NCBI GenBank assembly: GCA_946800325.1
Contig: OX326958.1
Span: forward strand, 73,467,264 to 73,531,263
DNA: 64,000 bases
Direction: 5' to 3'
DNA from: Luzula sylvatica
Lineage: Eukaryota > Streptophyta > Magnoliopsida > Poales > Juncaceae
Shown here: positions 46,248 through 56,003 of the stretch, in pieces
How the letters are laid out: the number at the start of each line of letters is the position of its first letter
Position numbering within the stretch: the stretch's first letter is position 1
Program-made: the position numbers and the translations under genes
Notes under the pieces: generated by a model
Seen by the model: only the letters and a program-made list of their open reading frames with translations
Databases searched by the model: none
What the model was told of the DNA's origin: nothing

Positions 46248-47394
46248 ATGGCCGGCACAGGAAGCTGCGGGATCGACGGTGAGGGGTCAGAAGAACAGCA
46301 AAAGAGATCCGAGATCTACACTTACGAAGCACCATGGCACATCTACGCCATGAACTGGAGCGTCCGGCGCGACAAGAGGTACCGCCTCGCCATTGCCAGC
46401 CTCATGGAGCAGTACCCAAATCGCGTTGAGATCGTCCAGTTAGACGATTCGACTGGAGAAATTCGGTCCGACCCAAATCTCTCCTTCGAGCATCCTTACC
46501 CTCCAACCAAAGCAATATTCATACCGGACCGAGAATGTACCCGGCCTGACCTCCTCGCCACTTCAGCAGATTTCCTTCGCATATGGCGCATTAACGACGA
46601 CTCTGTCGAGCTGAAATCTCTCTTGAATGGAAACCGTAATTCCGAGTTTTGTGGCCCCTTGACCTCGTTTGACTGGAACGAGGCTGAACCTAGACGAATC
46701 GGCACGTCTTCGATGGACACCACATGCACGATTTGGGATATTGACAGAGAAGTGGTAGACACGCAACTAATTGCCCATGACAAGGAAGTGCATGACATTG
46801 CATGGGGCGGAGTGGGTGTCTTTGCTTCAGTCTCCGCTGATGGGTCGGTACGGGTTTTCGACCTAAGGGACAAAGAACACTCGACGATAATATACGAGTC
46901 TGCCGACCCACCTGACACGCCATTGGTTCGTCTTGGCTGGAACAAGCAGGACCCAAGGTACGCCTAATCATGGTACTTTTCAGCGTGTCCTTATTGATTA
47001 ATTTGAATTAATTTTTTTAAGGTACATGGCGACAATCATAATGGATAGTCCAAAGGTGGTAGTTTTAGACATTCGTTACCCAACATTGCCGGTAGTAGAG
47101 CTACAAAGACATCAAGCAAGTGTGAACTCGATTGCATGGGCGCCACACAGTTCGTGCCACATATGCACAGCAGGAGATGACTCGCAGGCGCTCATTTGGG
47201 ACCTCTCGTCAATGGGAGGGGGTGGATCCAATGGGGCACAACAGACTGTGACCGCCGGTGCGTCAGAGGGGGGACTCGACCCTATACTGGCCTACACAGC
47301 TGGGGCGGAGATAGAGCAGCTCCAGTGGTCCTCGAGTCAGCCTGATTGGGTTGCCATCGTCTTTGCTAACAGGCTTCAAATTCTTCGTGTGTGA
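46248..47394 (+). CDS. LWD1: WD40 protein, LWD1/LWD2 (AN11) type
   Basis: Exons 46248-46957 and 47022-47394 give 360 residues. After a short acidic start comes the highly conserved block [20 protein letters not shown], followed by [44 protein letters not shown] and four to five WD repeats ending in TIWDID, VFDLRD and LIWDLS. The end, [17 protein letters not shown], is diagnostic of this family. Arabidopsis LWD1/LWD2 are clock co-activators working with TCP20/22 at CCA1; Petunia AN11 and TTG1 are sister proteins in the MYB-bHLH-WD40 complex. The sequence is closer to LWD than TTG1. A Gly-rich insert (residues about 317-336) before the last repeat is longer than I recall in Arabidopsis. Convergent with FRO. 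Confidence 0.95.
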
Positions 47395-47993
47395 ATTAAT
47401 GGAGGTAAATATTGTGAATTTCTTGGCAGTAAGTTAGTGAATTGTGCTCTTTAGTCTGATCCATTTGTATCATTGTCATGTAATGAGAGTTTAGATGGAA
47501 TGCTCGAAGGAATATAATCTGAGCCTTTACTCGTCAGGTTAATATTTACTGGTTTGATTTAGTTTTAGTTTTTTAGTTTTTTTAGTTTTTGCGGAGCTTG
47601 ATCTTTTCAAGTTTTGGTTTTGTAGATATGGATTAGTTCTTTAATGAGGCGAGAACCAATCTAGTTTTGTGTATTTGCTCAATTGTTTTCAATTTGGTTC
47701 CACAAATTGGAGGAACACAAAGTAACTATTTTATGGGCTTTGCATGATATTTTTATACATGTTTCTCTGGTATGGTGTGATGTACGAGGTCCAGTTAAAA
47801 TCAGGAGCATTTTTTTCATTATTTCACAAGCCCCACTATATATAATTACAACCATATTTTGAAAGCAAATCAAATTAAATCATAAGATAATGCCAGGACT
47901 TGATCCATAGCATTTTACACATCATGCCGAATACGTACTGTATATTTACGAGAAAATCCAATCCAATCACACAAATATATACAAATCAATGGA
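47395..47993. other. Shared 3' region between convergent LWD and FRO genes
   Basis: Presumed 3' UTRs of both genes. Nothing else seen. Confidence 0.4.
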
Positions 47994-50915
47994 TCACCAA
48001 TTGAAGCTGATTGATTCGTAGTGAAGATTATTAGCCAATCCGGATCCGCAGACAAGGGCAGCTTCATGCCGCATCCCGGTGGGCCCACTTGCCATTACTC
48101 CAACATTTGCATCATCAATTTCGAGTAGAATTTCTGCATTATTTAATTAGTTTAATCAAACCAAACTATCTCAATGCAGACATAATATATAAACATAATG
48201 ATTTAAGTGCGAGTACGTACTCTTGATGTTGGGTCTTTTGCCGTAGTGCACACTTGTAGCCTTAACAAGCGATTCTTGAGGTAAGCTCTCAATCTCTTTG
48301 TCACTACAAAACCATGAACTAGGAGAAGCAATTGGAGTTGCTAACTCGTGCATCACACTCTGAATTTGTCGAGAGACGTGTGAGCTCTTCCTCTTGTTTC
48401 TCAAAAACACCACACTTGATGCAACCGCAATGCAAATACACAAGAACAACAAATTCAAAGTGGCTCTCGAACCAGTAGAATAGACAAGATTTGTGTTCTT
48501 GTCTATGGGGTAGATATAGAAGCGTTGTAGGATTCCGATCAAGATAAGAAAAGCAACAAAAGAAGAGGATATTATGGCAGCTAAGGAAAGCCAACCGTTT
48601 GAGCCCAACACGGGAGAAATGGGTACATCTGATTGGCTGGGCTTGAAGCAAATTGTATGGATCAGTTTTTGCGAATCACTAATCGGAGCTTCATTTTCTC
48701 TAGTTATATAGACCTCTATGCGCATGTTCAAAAGAGAGAGGTGGGAGACATTGCCGGATATTGGTAATAAGAGATCAAGCATTGTGAGATCCATTGTATT
48801 TTTGAAGGCACAAATAAGTAAGAGATTTGGGGTTTGGATATTGAGAGTGTTGCTTCTGTGGATGAACTCGCGTATTATTGAGATGAATGGGGTGATTCCG
48901 CTTCCTCCACTCACCATTACCAACGACTCGTACCTAAAGTTATGTAATTAATTACAATAGTAATTAATTATAGCATTTGGAGAGATATATAAATATGGTT
49001 GCAATTAATATTGTAATACTGTAAACTAGCCTCAAGAAGTTGGAGGAGGGAGGGCTGTAGGGCCCTTCGACGGAGACATCAAGTCGGTCAAGGGCATTCG
49101 GCGATGAGAGAACCGTGTATAGCTTCTGAGTCCACCTTCCTTCTTTCTTTATGATGACACTTAACCTCTCTGGTTCCAAGCGACTGCTTGACGTTACTGT
49201 GAAGGGATGCCATTGCAGAAGAGAAACACTCGGAACATTGATGAACACCGTGCTTAATGCGTTATAGATAAATCCTGCACATATATAACCAAGCATTTAG
49301 CTGGGGTGAATGTAATAATGGACTAGTTAATAAATATTTCTCACCTGGGTCTTTGGAGAAATTGAGTTCAATTCCTTCGGATGGCAAAAGACGGGCTGAG
49401 ACTAGACGGACTTTGGTTCGTGATTGCAGGAAGCGCAAGTAACGGTCAATCATGAAGAGAAAGACACCTGGGAGAATCATGCAGAAGATAGCAATGCCCA
49501 GATGGAGCAAGTAGAATATGAGAAAAATAGCATAGAGGTTGTGTGTGTAATAGAATAGCTCGAACATTTTGCGTCTAATCCGAGGAAAGGTGGTGGCCCA
49601 CATGATCAAACCTGCGACAATCGCTATTTCTCCGGCCACATTCGAAACCCACGTGTTGTCCCACTTTGCCATCTGAAATCGAGTTCAAAGTTAACATGCA
49701 TGTTCCCAATGACCAGACCCTAATATATCATCTGATCAAATTAAATTTAAATCACCTCATGAAGTTGGTTAGTCATTGCCCAGTAAATGGCAAATCCAAG
49801 ACCGTGGCCGGTAAATAGTACCATTACAATATGACCTAGCCATATGTGGTACTTGATGCTCGACTCAGACGTAAGGCCAATGAGTGGTAGAAGCGACGAG
49901 CATCTAGTCACGGGGAAGAATAGAAAAGCTGAACATATGTTACCAACGTAACCTAAACGTAATGACACGCTGCGGAACTTAACTTGCCACCTGCACACAT
50001 TCGCGCCAATTGGTTAACAGCATGGATCGAATTTGAAACTAGTTAGAACTTGCAAATAGATCCATACATTTTACCCGGAGTAGGATACATCATTAAGTGC
50101 GCGAAGCCAACTTGCAAATAGATCCATAAGCACCATATCAACATTGCTACAAACATGAGGATAAATGCAAACTCGATTCCTGATACCACCCCTAAAGGTC
50201 CATTCACCAACAAGGGCCTCTTCCAAGCAGCCAAACGTGAATTAGAATTCAATTTAGCTCTGTGTCTGTAAAAAATAAAACATTAAATAATTTTTTTTTT
50301 TTTTTGAGGTAGTATATCACCTGAAATTCAACACAACACCCTCTATGTCTATATCCCAATGAACATATTCAATTAACCAGCACGTGATAATTATTATGTT
50401 AATTAATTGTCTTAATTAGGATATATAGGTTTTGTGTTCAAATCTTGGGCCAGGGTAAATGGTCTCTCAGACAAGCAAATTAAAAACGAAAAAAATACCT
50501 TTCCATATTTCCATTTTTGTTCAGCAAGTCCAGGTAAAAACAGCCAACAACGGAGATAAAAAATATTGGCAACGCATAGATCAAAATGGTAGTTCCTGAA
50601 TCATGATAAGATGAAGTAATTATTAATTATTTAATTAATACTATTCTCAATTATTAAAAGTAAATACTATCATCTTACAAAAAAACAAAGTAATTAACCT
50701 TGATCTCCCAAGTATGTGGAGGCGGTATCGGCATCGAGCTTGACGGACCACTTAAATCTGTATTTACTGGTAGGCGCTATAAACCATACCAAAATCCATC
50801 CAACAAACACCAGCAAAAGAAATATCTCCATTGCTTTCAGAATCAGCAAAGCCGCTTTGTTACGGCCATCAGCAGAAATTGTAGAAGGCGGTGACGATGA
50901 AGAGGCACCCTCCAT
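47994..50915 (-). CDS. FRO: Ferric-chelate reductase (FRO family)
   Basis: Eight minus-strand exons (50699-50915, 50499-50595, 50068-50265, 49756-49990, 49345-49672, 49031-49274, 48221-48933, 47994-48133) give 723 residues, the length of Arabidopsis FRO2. It has an N-terminal membrane segment, a ferric-reductase transmembrane block with paired haem-binding His (YHIWLGHIVMVLFTGH; FYYTHNLYAIF...LLHLG), DRYLRFLQS, the FAD motif HPFTVTS, the NADPH motif VSGGSGITPF, two further C-terminal helices, and the C-terminal SGP...VCGSGLANNLHYESISFNW. FROs pass electrons from NADPH across the membrane to reduce Fe(III) or Cu(II) chelates. It resembles the plasma-membrane FRO2/4/5 group. All introns are GT-AG except that between 49031 and 48933, where frame continuity (FLR|YESLVMVSGG) requires a GC donor. 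Confidence 0.93.
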
Positions 50916-51829
50916 TTTAATTAATTATCTCCTGATTTTTTTTGTGCTTTAGCTTTCGAATGGTACGCCATTTTATACTGGTGCAGGGTTGATGGCATGG
51001 CATGCTCCACGGCATTCGTTCATCTAAAGATTAGATTTATGACCTTTTTCACTCCCCAAAAGCCAATGGTACATACTTGCACCATTTATAAGTAGTTAAT
51101 TTTTCTTCTAATTATTTTTTCCATGAGAGAAAATGAGATATTGGTAAAGTCAACTGCAGGCATGCCACACGCTGCCTATCGGCTTCAGGTTACGTTGCGG
51201 TGCTTGAATTTAGTATTCAATATACAAATTCAAAAGAGAAAGGAAAGAAAGAACCAACATTTTCTCGTGCCACTTGATAGGCCTCGAGTTGAGACGAAGA
51301 ATATATAAATTTGCCAGAACAAACTAGGTTGTGTTTCATTTGATAATGATGGATTTATATGCATCTAATTGGAATGCAATTGAGTTTGATAATTAGACTA
51401 AGACATAACAAATGTAATTAAATGCAGAAGATCTGAGCTCTGCATCTCTGCGACAGTAGCAAGCAATTCCTTTATTTTTAAGAAAATGGTGACAAATGGA
51501 TGTGTTTTATCTTTTAATAACCTTGGATTTCAGCTAATTTACATAAACCTTTTAGTTTTATATTAAATTTCAGCATTTAGAAAACCAATGATTTAATATG
51601 AAAATACTGATTTCAACAATGCTTCATTTAAGAATCAAACATAGACAATTCCAAGGTGGGGTTTTCGTAAGGACAACTTTCTCGACACTAGGAAACGTGT
51701 GCGCGTAAAATATTGCAATTCTTTAATAGACATACAGAAATGTCGTAGTACAAGTTTTATTTCATTTGGAAAGAAAAATGTACTAGCCTGTACTTCTATT
51801 AAATTAAGTGAAGTCTATTAGATAGATTA
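50916..51829 (-). promoter_or_regulatory. Upstream region of FRO
   Basis: Presumed promoter. No TATA box or iron-response element that I can assert. The short ORF at 51123-51308 has no recognisable domain. Confidence 0.3.
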
Positions 51830-52002
51830 ACTTTTTTTTTTTTTTTGAAGGAGGAGGCAATAGCCGTCACTCGATATATTAAAAAATAAAAAGAGTTTAA
51901 TTACAATACATCATCGAGATACAGAAACAACCACACTGTGAAAAAGATTAAGCAATTAATTAGCCTAGGCTACTCCTTGTGTTGCCGAATAAAACTTGCT
52001 CC

Positions 52003-55000
52003 TTAGCAGTGGTGGTACCACTGGTACGCATCAGTTTTAATCATCGTCAGCAGATTTGCGATGGAAGTGGCTTGTGCTGAGAACACCCTTCTATTGCGTT
52101 CCTTCCACAAATGCCACGCAGCGGCTAACCATGTGCAGCTCCACCTTCTGTTATGTTCTTTGTTCCCTTTTATGGTATTCTTCTGCCATAACAAGAGAAA
52201 ATCATCCTCCGTTGTCAGGGACAGTTCGGACAGGAGCTGGTTCCATACTCGGGTAGAATAAGGACATGTTACTAGGAGATGGTTAGTGTCTTCTCGAGCT
52301 TGTGCACATAGGACACAGCCTTCCATGTGCGGCCATCCCCGTTTCTCCAAATTGGCCCCAGTCAGAATACGGTCGTGTAGTGCCAGCCATGCAAAAAAGC
52401 GGACTTTTGTCGGAGCTTTGCATTTCCACAGGGTTGTATTCCAACTTGATGTAATCCCGGGATCTCGTAAGATTCTGTAAGCCGATGCGGTGGAGAACTC
52501 TCCATTGTTCGTCCAGTTCCAGGTGATGGAGGAGTCTGGATCGAGTGAGCGAATTGAGGCGCGGTAGAATGGGAGACATTTGATTAAATCCTGCAAGAAG
52601 AAAGAGAGGCCCCTCGGGTTGACCTGGGTGAGGTCAGTGGTGTTGTGTATGCCGTACAAGTCTGTAATGGCTTCTGACCAGAGAGAAAGTGGTTGTGCAT
52701 CAATTTTCTGGAGAGATTTGATTAAAAGGGCTTTATTTTGGGTTGCGATATGGAGAAGACCGAGGCCCCCATTGCGCTTTGGCATGCATACGCGTTGCCA
52801 ATTTATCAAGCAGTGTCCCCCCAAACAATTCTTATCGCCTCGCCACAGGAAATTGCGCATCAATGACTCCATTTGATGTACAATGTTGGCCGGTAGTTGA
52901 AACACTTGCATGAAATATGTTGGTATTGCATTTAGCACGGATTGCACAAGTGTTAAGCGGCCACCCGTTGATAGCATCCGTCCTTTCCAAGAAGCTAAAC
53001 GAGTCCGCATTTTTTGTAGCAGTGGGAGGAAAAGAATACGTCTCGGTTTCTTGATTGTGAGCGGAAGTCCTAGGTATTTGATCGGTAGGGCTCGTTTCGG
53101 GCAACCGAGGATGTTCGATATTCGTTCGTGAAATTCTTCTGGTACGGCTATCGGTACGAAAGCGCTTTTGTGCTTGTTGATGGAGAGCCCTGTCGTTTGG
53201 GAAAAAAGATCAAGAGCTTGAGCCAAAATTTTGAGATTGTTTGGAGTAGCCTCTACGAAAATGATTGTGTCATCGGCGAATTGGAGGGCTTTAGGTGCTA
53301 GAATTGCATTTCCGGTGAAGAGAGGGGACAAGTTTACTAGAAATCTTTGGAGGACATCGACCACTATATTGAAGAGCATCGGGGAAAGGGGGTCGCCTTG
53401 GCGAAGGCCGTTTTGATGGAAAAAGAAATCCCCCTCGGTTCCATTTACTCGAATGGCCGAACTTGAGGATTTGAGGAGGTTATTAAGCCAACTAATCCAT
53501 AGGTCGGAGAAACCTCGTGCCTTTAGGAGTTTTAGGAGAAAAGGCCACGCGACACTATCGAAAGCTTTGGAGAAATCCACTTTTAGCATAACGAGAGGTA
53601 CCTTCAATTTGTGATAGTGCGAAAGAATTTCTCGTGTTGCTATGAAAGTGTCAATTATGGACCGATCCTTGATAAATGCCGTTTGATTACGATCTATAAG
53701 AGGATGTAGAAAAGGTTGTAATCTTGAGGCGAGTAGTTTCGTGATAAGCTTTATTGGCGTATTTATAATGCTTATTGGTCGGAAATCCTCTATTTGTGAG
53801 GCGGCTTCTTTTTTCGGGATCAAGGAAATGATAGCCTTATTGATACGCCACAAGTCGAGGGTGTTCGTATAGAATTCATTTACCATTTGGAGAACATCCA
53901 ATTTGATGATTGACCAAAAGTTTTGATAGAACTCGGTTGGTATACCGTCCGGACCGGAGGCTTTACCTTTCTTAAAGGCCGTGATTGTTTGGAGGATTTC
54001 TTCTTCGGAGAAAGCAACATCCAATTCGGCTAGAGATTCAAGACGAGTAGGATAAAGTCGCGCAACTTCTACGATAGAGGAAGAGTCCCCTGCTGGCTGG
54101 CCTAGTTGCAGCTTGTAATAAGAAGTGAACGCCTCCAAAATCTGACTTGTCGTTGAGACAGTGACAGTGCCCTCGGTTGAGTTGGTTGAGAGTTGAGAAA
54201 TATGATTTCGCATACGTCGAGAGGAGGCCAACGCATGAAAAAATTTCGTGTTATTATCACCAAGTTTAAGCCAAACACACGACGATCTTTGTTGCCATTT
54301 TGCCTCGTGAATGGCGGAGAGGGAGTACACTTGTTGTCTGAGAAGGATACGTAATTTGAATTCCTCCTCTGTTAGGGCTCGCTTGTCTTCCGCCGAGTCC
54401 AGAGATTGTATGAAGATTTTTGTCGTTTGGAGAAGAGAGGAGGTTGATGCGAATTTCTCTTCGGCCCATCTCCTAAGAGCGCGGAGCACATTGTTCATCT
54501 TCATCAAATAGCTCTTAGCACCACAAGTCCCCCGATACGAACATGTCCAACTTCCTTCAGTTATGTTGTTGCACTCCTCAAATTTGAGCCAAAACCTCTC
54601 AAATTTGAGCCTCCTCTTCGGTTTTATTTCATTTGTGGAGAGGGTAAAAACTAGAGGGATGTGGTCGGAGGTTACCATGGGTAAGTCGTTGGCATGAGCG
54701 ATGAGATTTAGAGAGAGAAAGTGGTGTGAGATGAGAACCCTATCCAACTTCGATAGAGTGGGAAGAAAACGTTTGTTCGACCAAGTGAAATCCCTCCCTC
54801 TTAGAGGGACTTCGACAAGTTCGAGTTCGTTTAGAACTTCATTGAAAAGGGGGGTGAAAGCGAGATTTGGAGATGAGCTCGAGGATTCCTCGTGGTTTCT
54901 AATAATATTAAAGTCACCCATCATAATCCAAGGAATTTGAGGATTTAAATTTATGTTTTTGAGTTCCTCAAGAAATGATTCTTTTTGACTATTTGAGGCA

Positions 55001-55344
55001 GGTCCATACACGTTTGTCAAGTTGAAAATGAAACCATCCTGACTTTTTAGAGTAGTGTTGAGATAGTATTCTCCTTCATAAGAGTGAATAAGATCAAAAG
55101 AGTTTTTCCAAGCAGTGATAATACCACCCTTGGAACCGCAAGAATTTTTGAAAACATAATTTGAGAAAGAAGAAGAGCAAGTTTTTTTAACATCAAAAAT
55201 AGTAGGAGCTACAAGTTTCGATTCTTGAAAGCAAATGATGTTGCAACCGGAGCCAAGTGTGGTATCCTTGACAACTTTGCATTTCTCATTGCTTCCAAGA
55301 CCGCGCACGTTCCACGACAAAATCTTACATGAGTTAAAAATCAT
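52003..55344 (-). CDS. LINE ORF2: endonuclease and reverse transcriptase
   Basis: 1113 uninterrupted codons. AP-type endonuclease at about 1-235: ILSWNVRGLGS, CFQESKL, WIMMGDFNIIRNHEE, and the catalytic TSDHIPLVF near 224. Reverse transcriptase at about 440-750: KGKASGPDGIPTEFYQ, FRPISIINT, DRNQTAFIKDRSI, LKVDFSKAFDSVAW, NGLRQGDPLSP, and the YxDD-type box FADDTIIF near 690. C-terminal zf-RVT region at about 965-1060: FFAWLALHDRILTGANL, CVLC...TNHLLVTCPY; end WHLWKERNRR. No RNase H domain follows. This is the enzyme for target-primed reverse transcription of the element. The only in-frame ATG before the endonuclease motif is at 55344. Confidence 0.95.
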   Translation of the reverse strand: MIFNSCKILSWNVRGLGSNEKCKVVKDTTLGSGCNIICFQESKLVAPTIFDVKKTCSSSFSNYVFKNSCGSKGGIITAWKNSFDLIHSYEGEYYLNTTLKSQDGFIFNLTNVYGPASNSQKESFLEELKNINLNPQIPWIMMGDFNIIRNHEESSSSSPNLAFTPLFNEVLNELELVEVPLRGRDFTWSNKRFLPTLSKLDRVLISHHFLSLNLIAHANDLPMVTSDHIPLVFTLSTNEIKPKRRLKFERFWLKFEECNNITEGSWTCSYRGTCGAKSYLMKMNNVLRALRRWAEEKFASTSSLLQTTKIFIQSLDSAEDKRALTEEEFKLRILLRQQVYSLSAIHEAKWQQRSSCVWLKLGDNNTKFFHALASSRRMRNHISQLSTNSTEGTVTVSTTSQILEAFTSYYKLQLGQPAGDSSSIVEVARLYPTRLESLAELDVAFSEEEILQTITAFKKGKASGPDGIPTEFYQNFWSIIKLDVLQMVNEFYTNTLDLWRINKAIISLIPKKEAASQIEDFRPISIINTPIKLITKLLASRLQPFLHPLIDRNQTAFIKDRSIIDTFIATREILSHYHKLKVPLVMLKVDFSKAFDSVAWPFLLKLLKARGFSDLWISWLNNLLKSSSSAIRVNGTEGDFFFHQNGLRQGDPLSPMLFNIVVDVLQRFLVNLSPLFTGNAILAPKALQFADDTIIFVEATPNNLKILAQALDLFSQTTGLSINKHKSAFVPIAVPEEFHERISNILGCPKRALPIKYLGLPLTIKKPRRILFLPLLQKMRTRLASWKGRMLSTGGRLTLVQSVLNAIPTYFMQVFQLPANIVHQMESLMRNFLWRGDKNCLGGHCLINWQRVCMPKRNGGLGLLHIATQNKALLIKSLQKIDAQPLSLWSEAITDLYGIHNTTDLTQVNPRGLSFFLQDLIKCLPFYRASIRSLDPDSSITWNWTNNGEFSTASAYRILRDPGITSSWNTTLWKCKAPTKVRFFAWLALHDRILTGANLEKRGWPHMEGCVLCAQAREDTNHLLVTCPYSTRVWNQLLSELSLTTEDDFLLLWQKNTIKGNKEHNRRWSCTWLAAAWHLWKERNRRVFSAQATSIANLLTMIKTDAYQWYHHC

Positions 55345-55412
55345 TTAAAACAAAAAACTTCGAAAGAGTAAGAAGGATAACAAGAAAGCATGATTCAAGA
55401 CCCCTAGGGATC

Positions 55413-56003
55413 TCAATCATCTCCATACCGGCCATAATCAACCAGATCCAACCCATCATCGTATTCCTCATCATCATCGATGTTGTTCTCGGAATCTTCT
55501 TTACTACTTGCTTCTTGTGTTTCCTCATCATTATCATCGATATTCTCATTAGTAGTAGCTACATTTGAGAGAGTGTTAGGGAGAGATATAGGATTAGAAT
55601 TAGAATTTAATTTGTTTTGATTGGCAATAATTTCAGTAAAGTTGTTCGAAATTAAAGACAGGGGCTGCTCATAGGGTGTGGTCGGATTGAGTCCACATAG
55701 GAGCTTGATTTGTTGGATCGCCTCAGTCGAGAGGGGGGTAGGGTAGGAGGCCTCCTGTTGCAGTAATTTTATTATCTCAGTCCTTTGGGCCTTTCTTTTT
55801 TCTTTATTCTGGTTCCTAATCCTGGGCCGTGATTTTTTAAGCATGGGTTTGGGGGAGGCTCCATCTGCAAAAATGACAGATTTTCTATCGCGGGCCGAGC
55901 GCCTAGGAGGGTTTTTTGTAGTATTTTTGGTTGGCCCAGTTAAAATCGAGGCTGATGGGATATGCCTCAATATTCTTTTATAAGTTTTAGGAAAAAATTT
56001 CAA
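55413..56003 (-). CDS. LINE ORF1, C-terminal part in a shifted frame
   Basis: 196 codons overlapping the end of the main ORF1 frame by 17 bases. Composition is basic then acidic: ARDRKSVIFADGASPKPM, KKSRPRIRNQNKEKRKAQR, and a Glu/Asp-rich end EENIDDDEEYDDGL-like. The basic stretch resembles the end of plant LINE ORF1 proteins. The frame change coincides with a C8 run (56008-56015 as G8 on the plus strand), so it probably was the end of ORF1 before a one-base slip. It stops 68 bases before ORF2. Confidence 0.65.
   Translation of the reverse strand: MKFFPKTYKRILRHIPSASILTGPTKNTTKNPPRRSARDRKSVIFADGASPKPMLKKSRPRIRNQNKEKRKAQRTEIIKLLQQEASYPTPLSTEAIQQIKLLCGLNPTTPYEQPLSLISNNFTEIIANQNKLNSNSNPISLPNTLSNVATTNENIDDNDEETQEASSKEDSENNIDDDEEYDDGLDLVDYGRYGDD

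Noticed and set aside
54266..54940. Plus-strand ORFs across the LINE
   Set aside because: Antisense shadows of ORF2, which has complete catalytic motifs on the minus strand.
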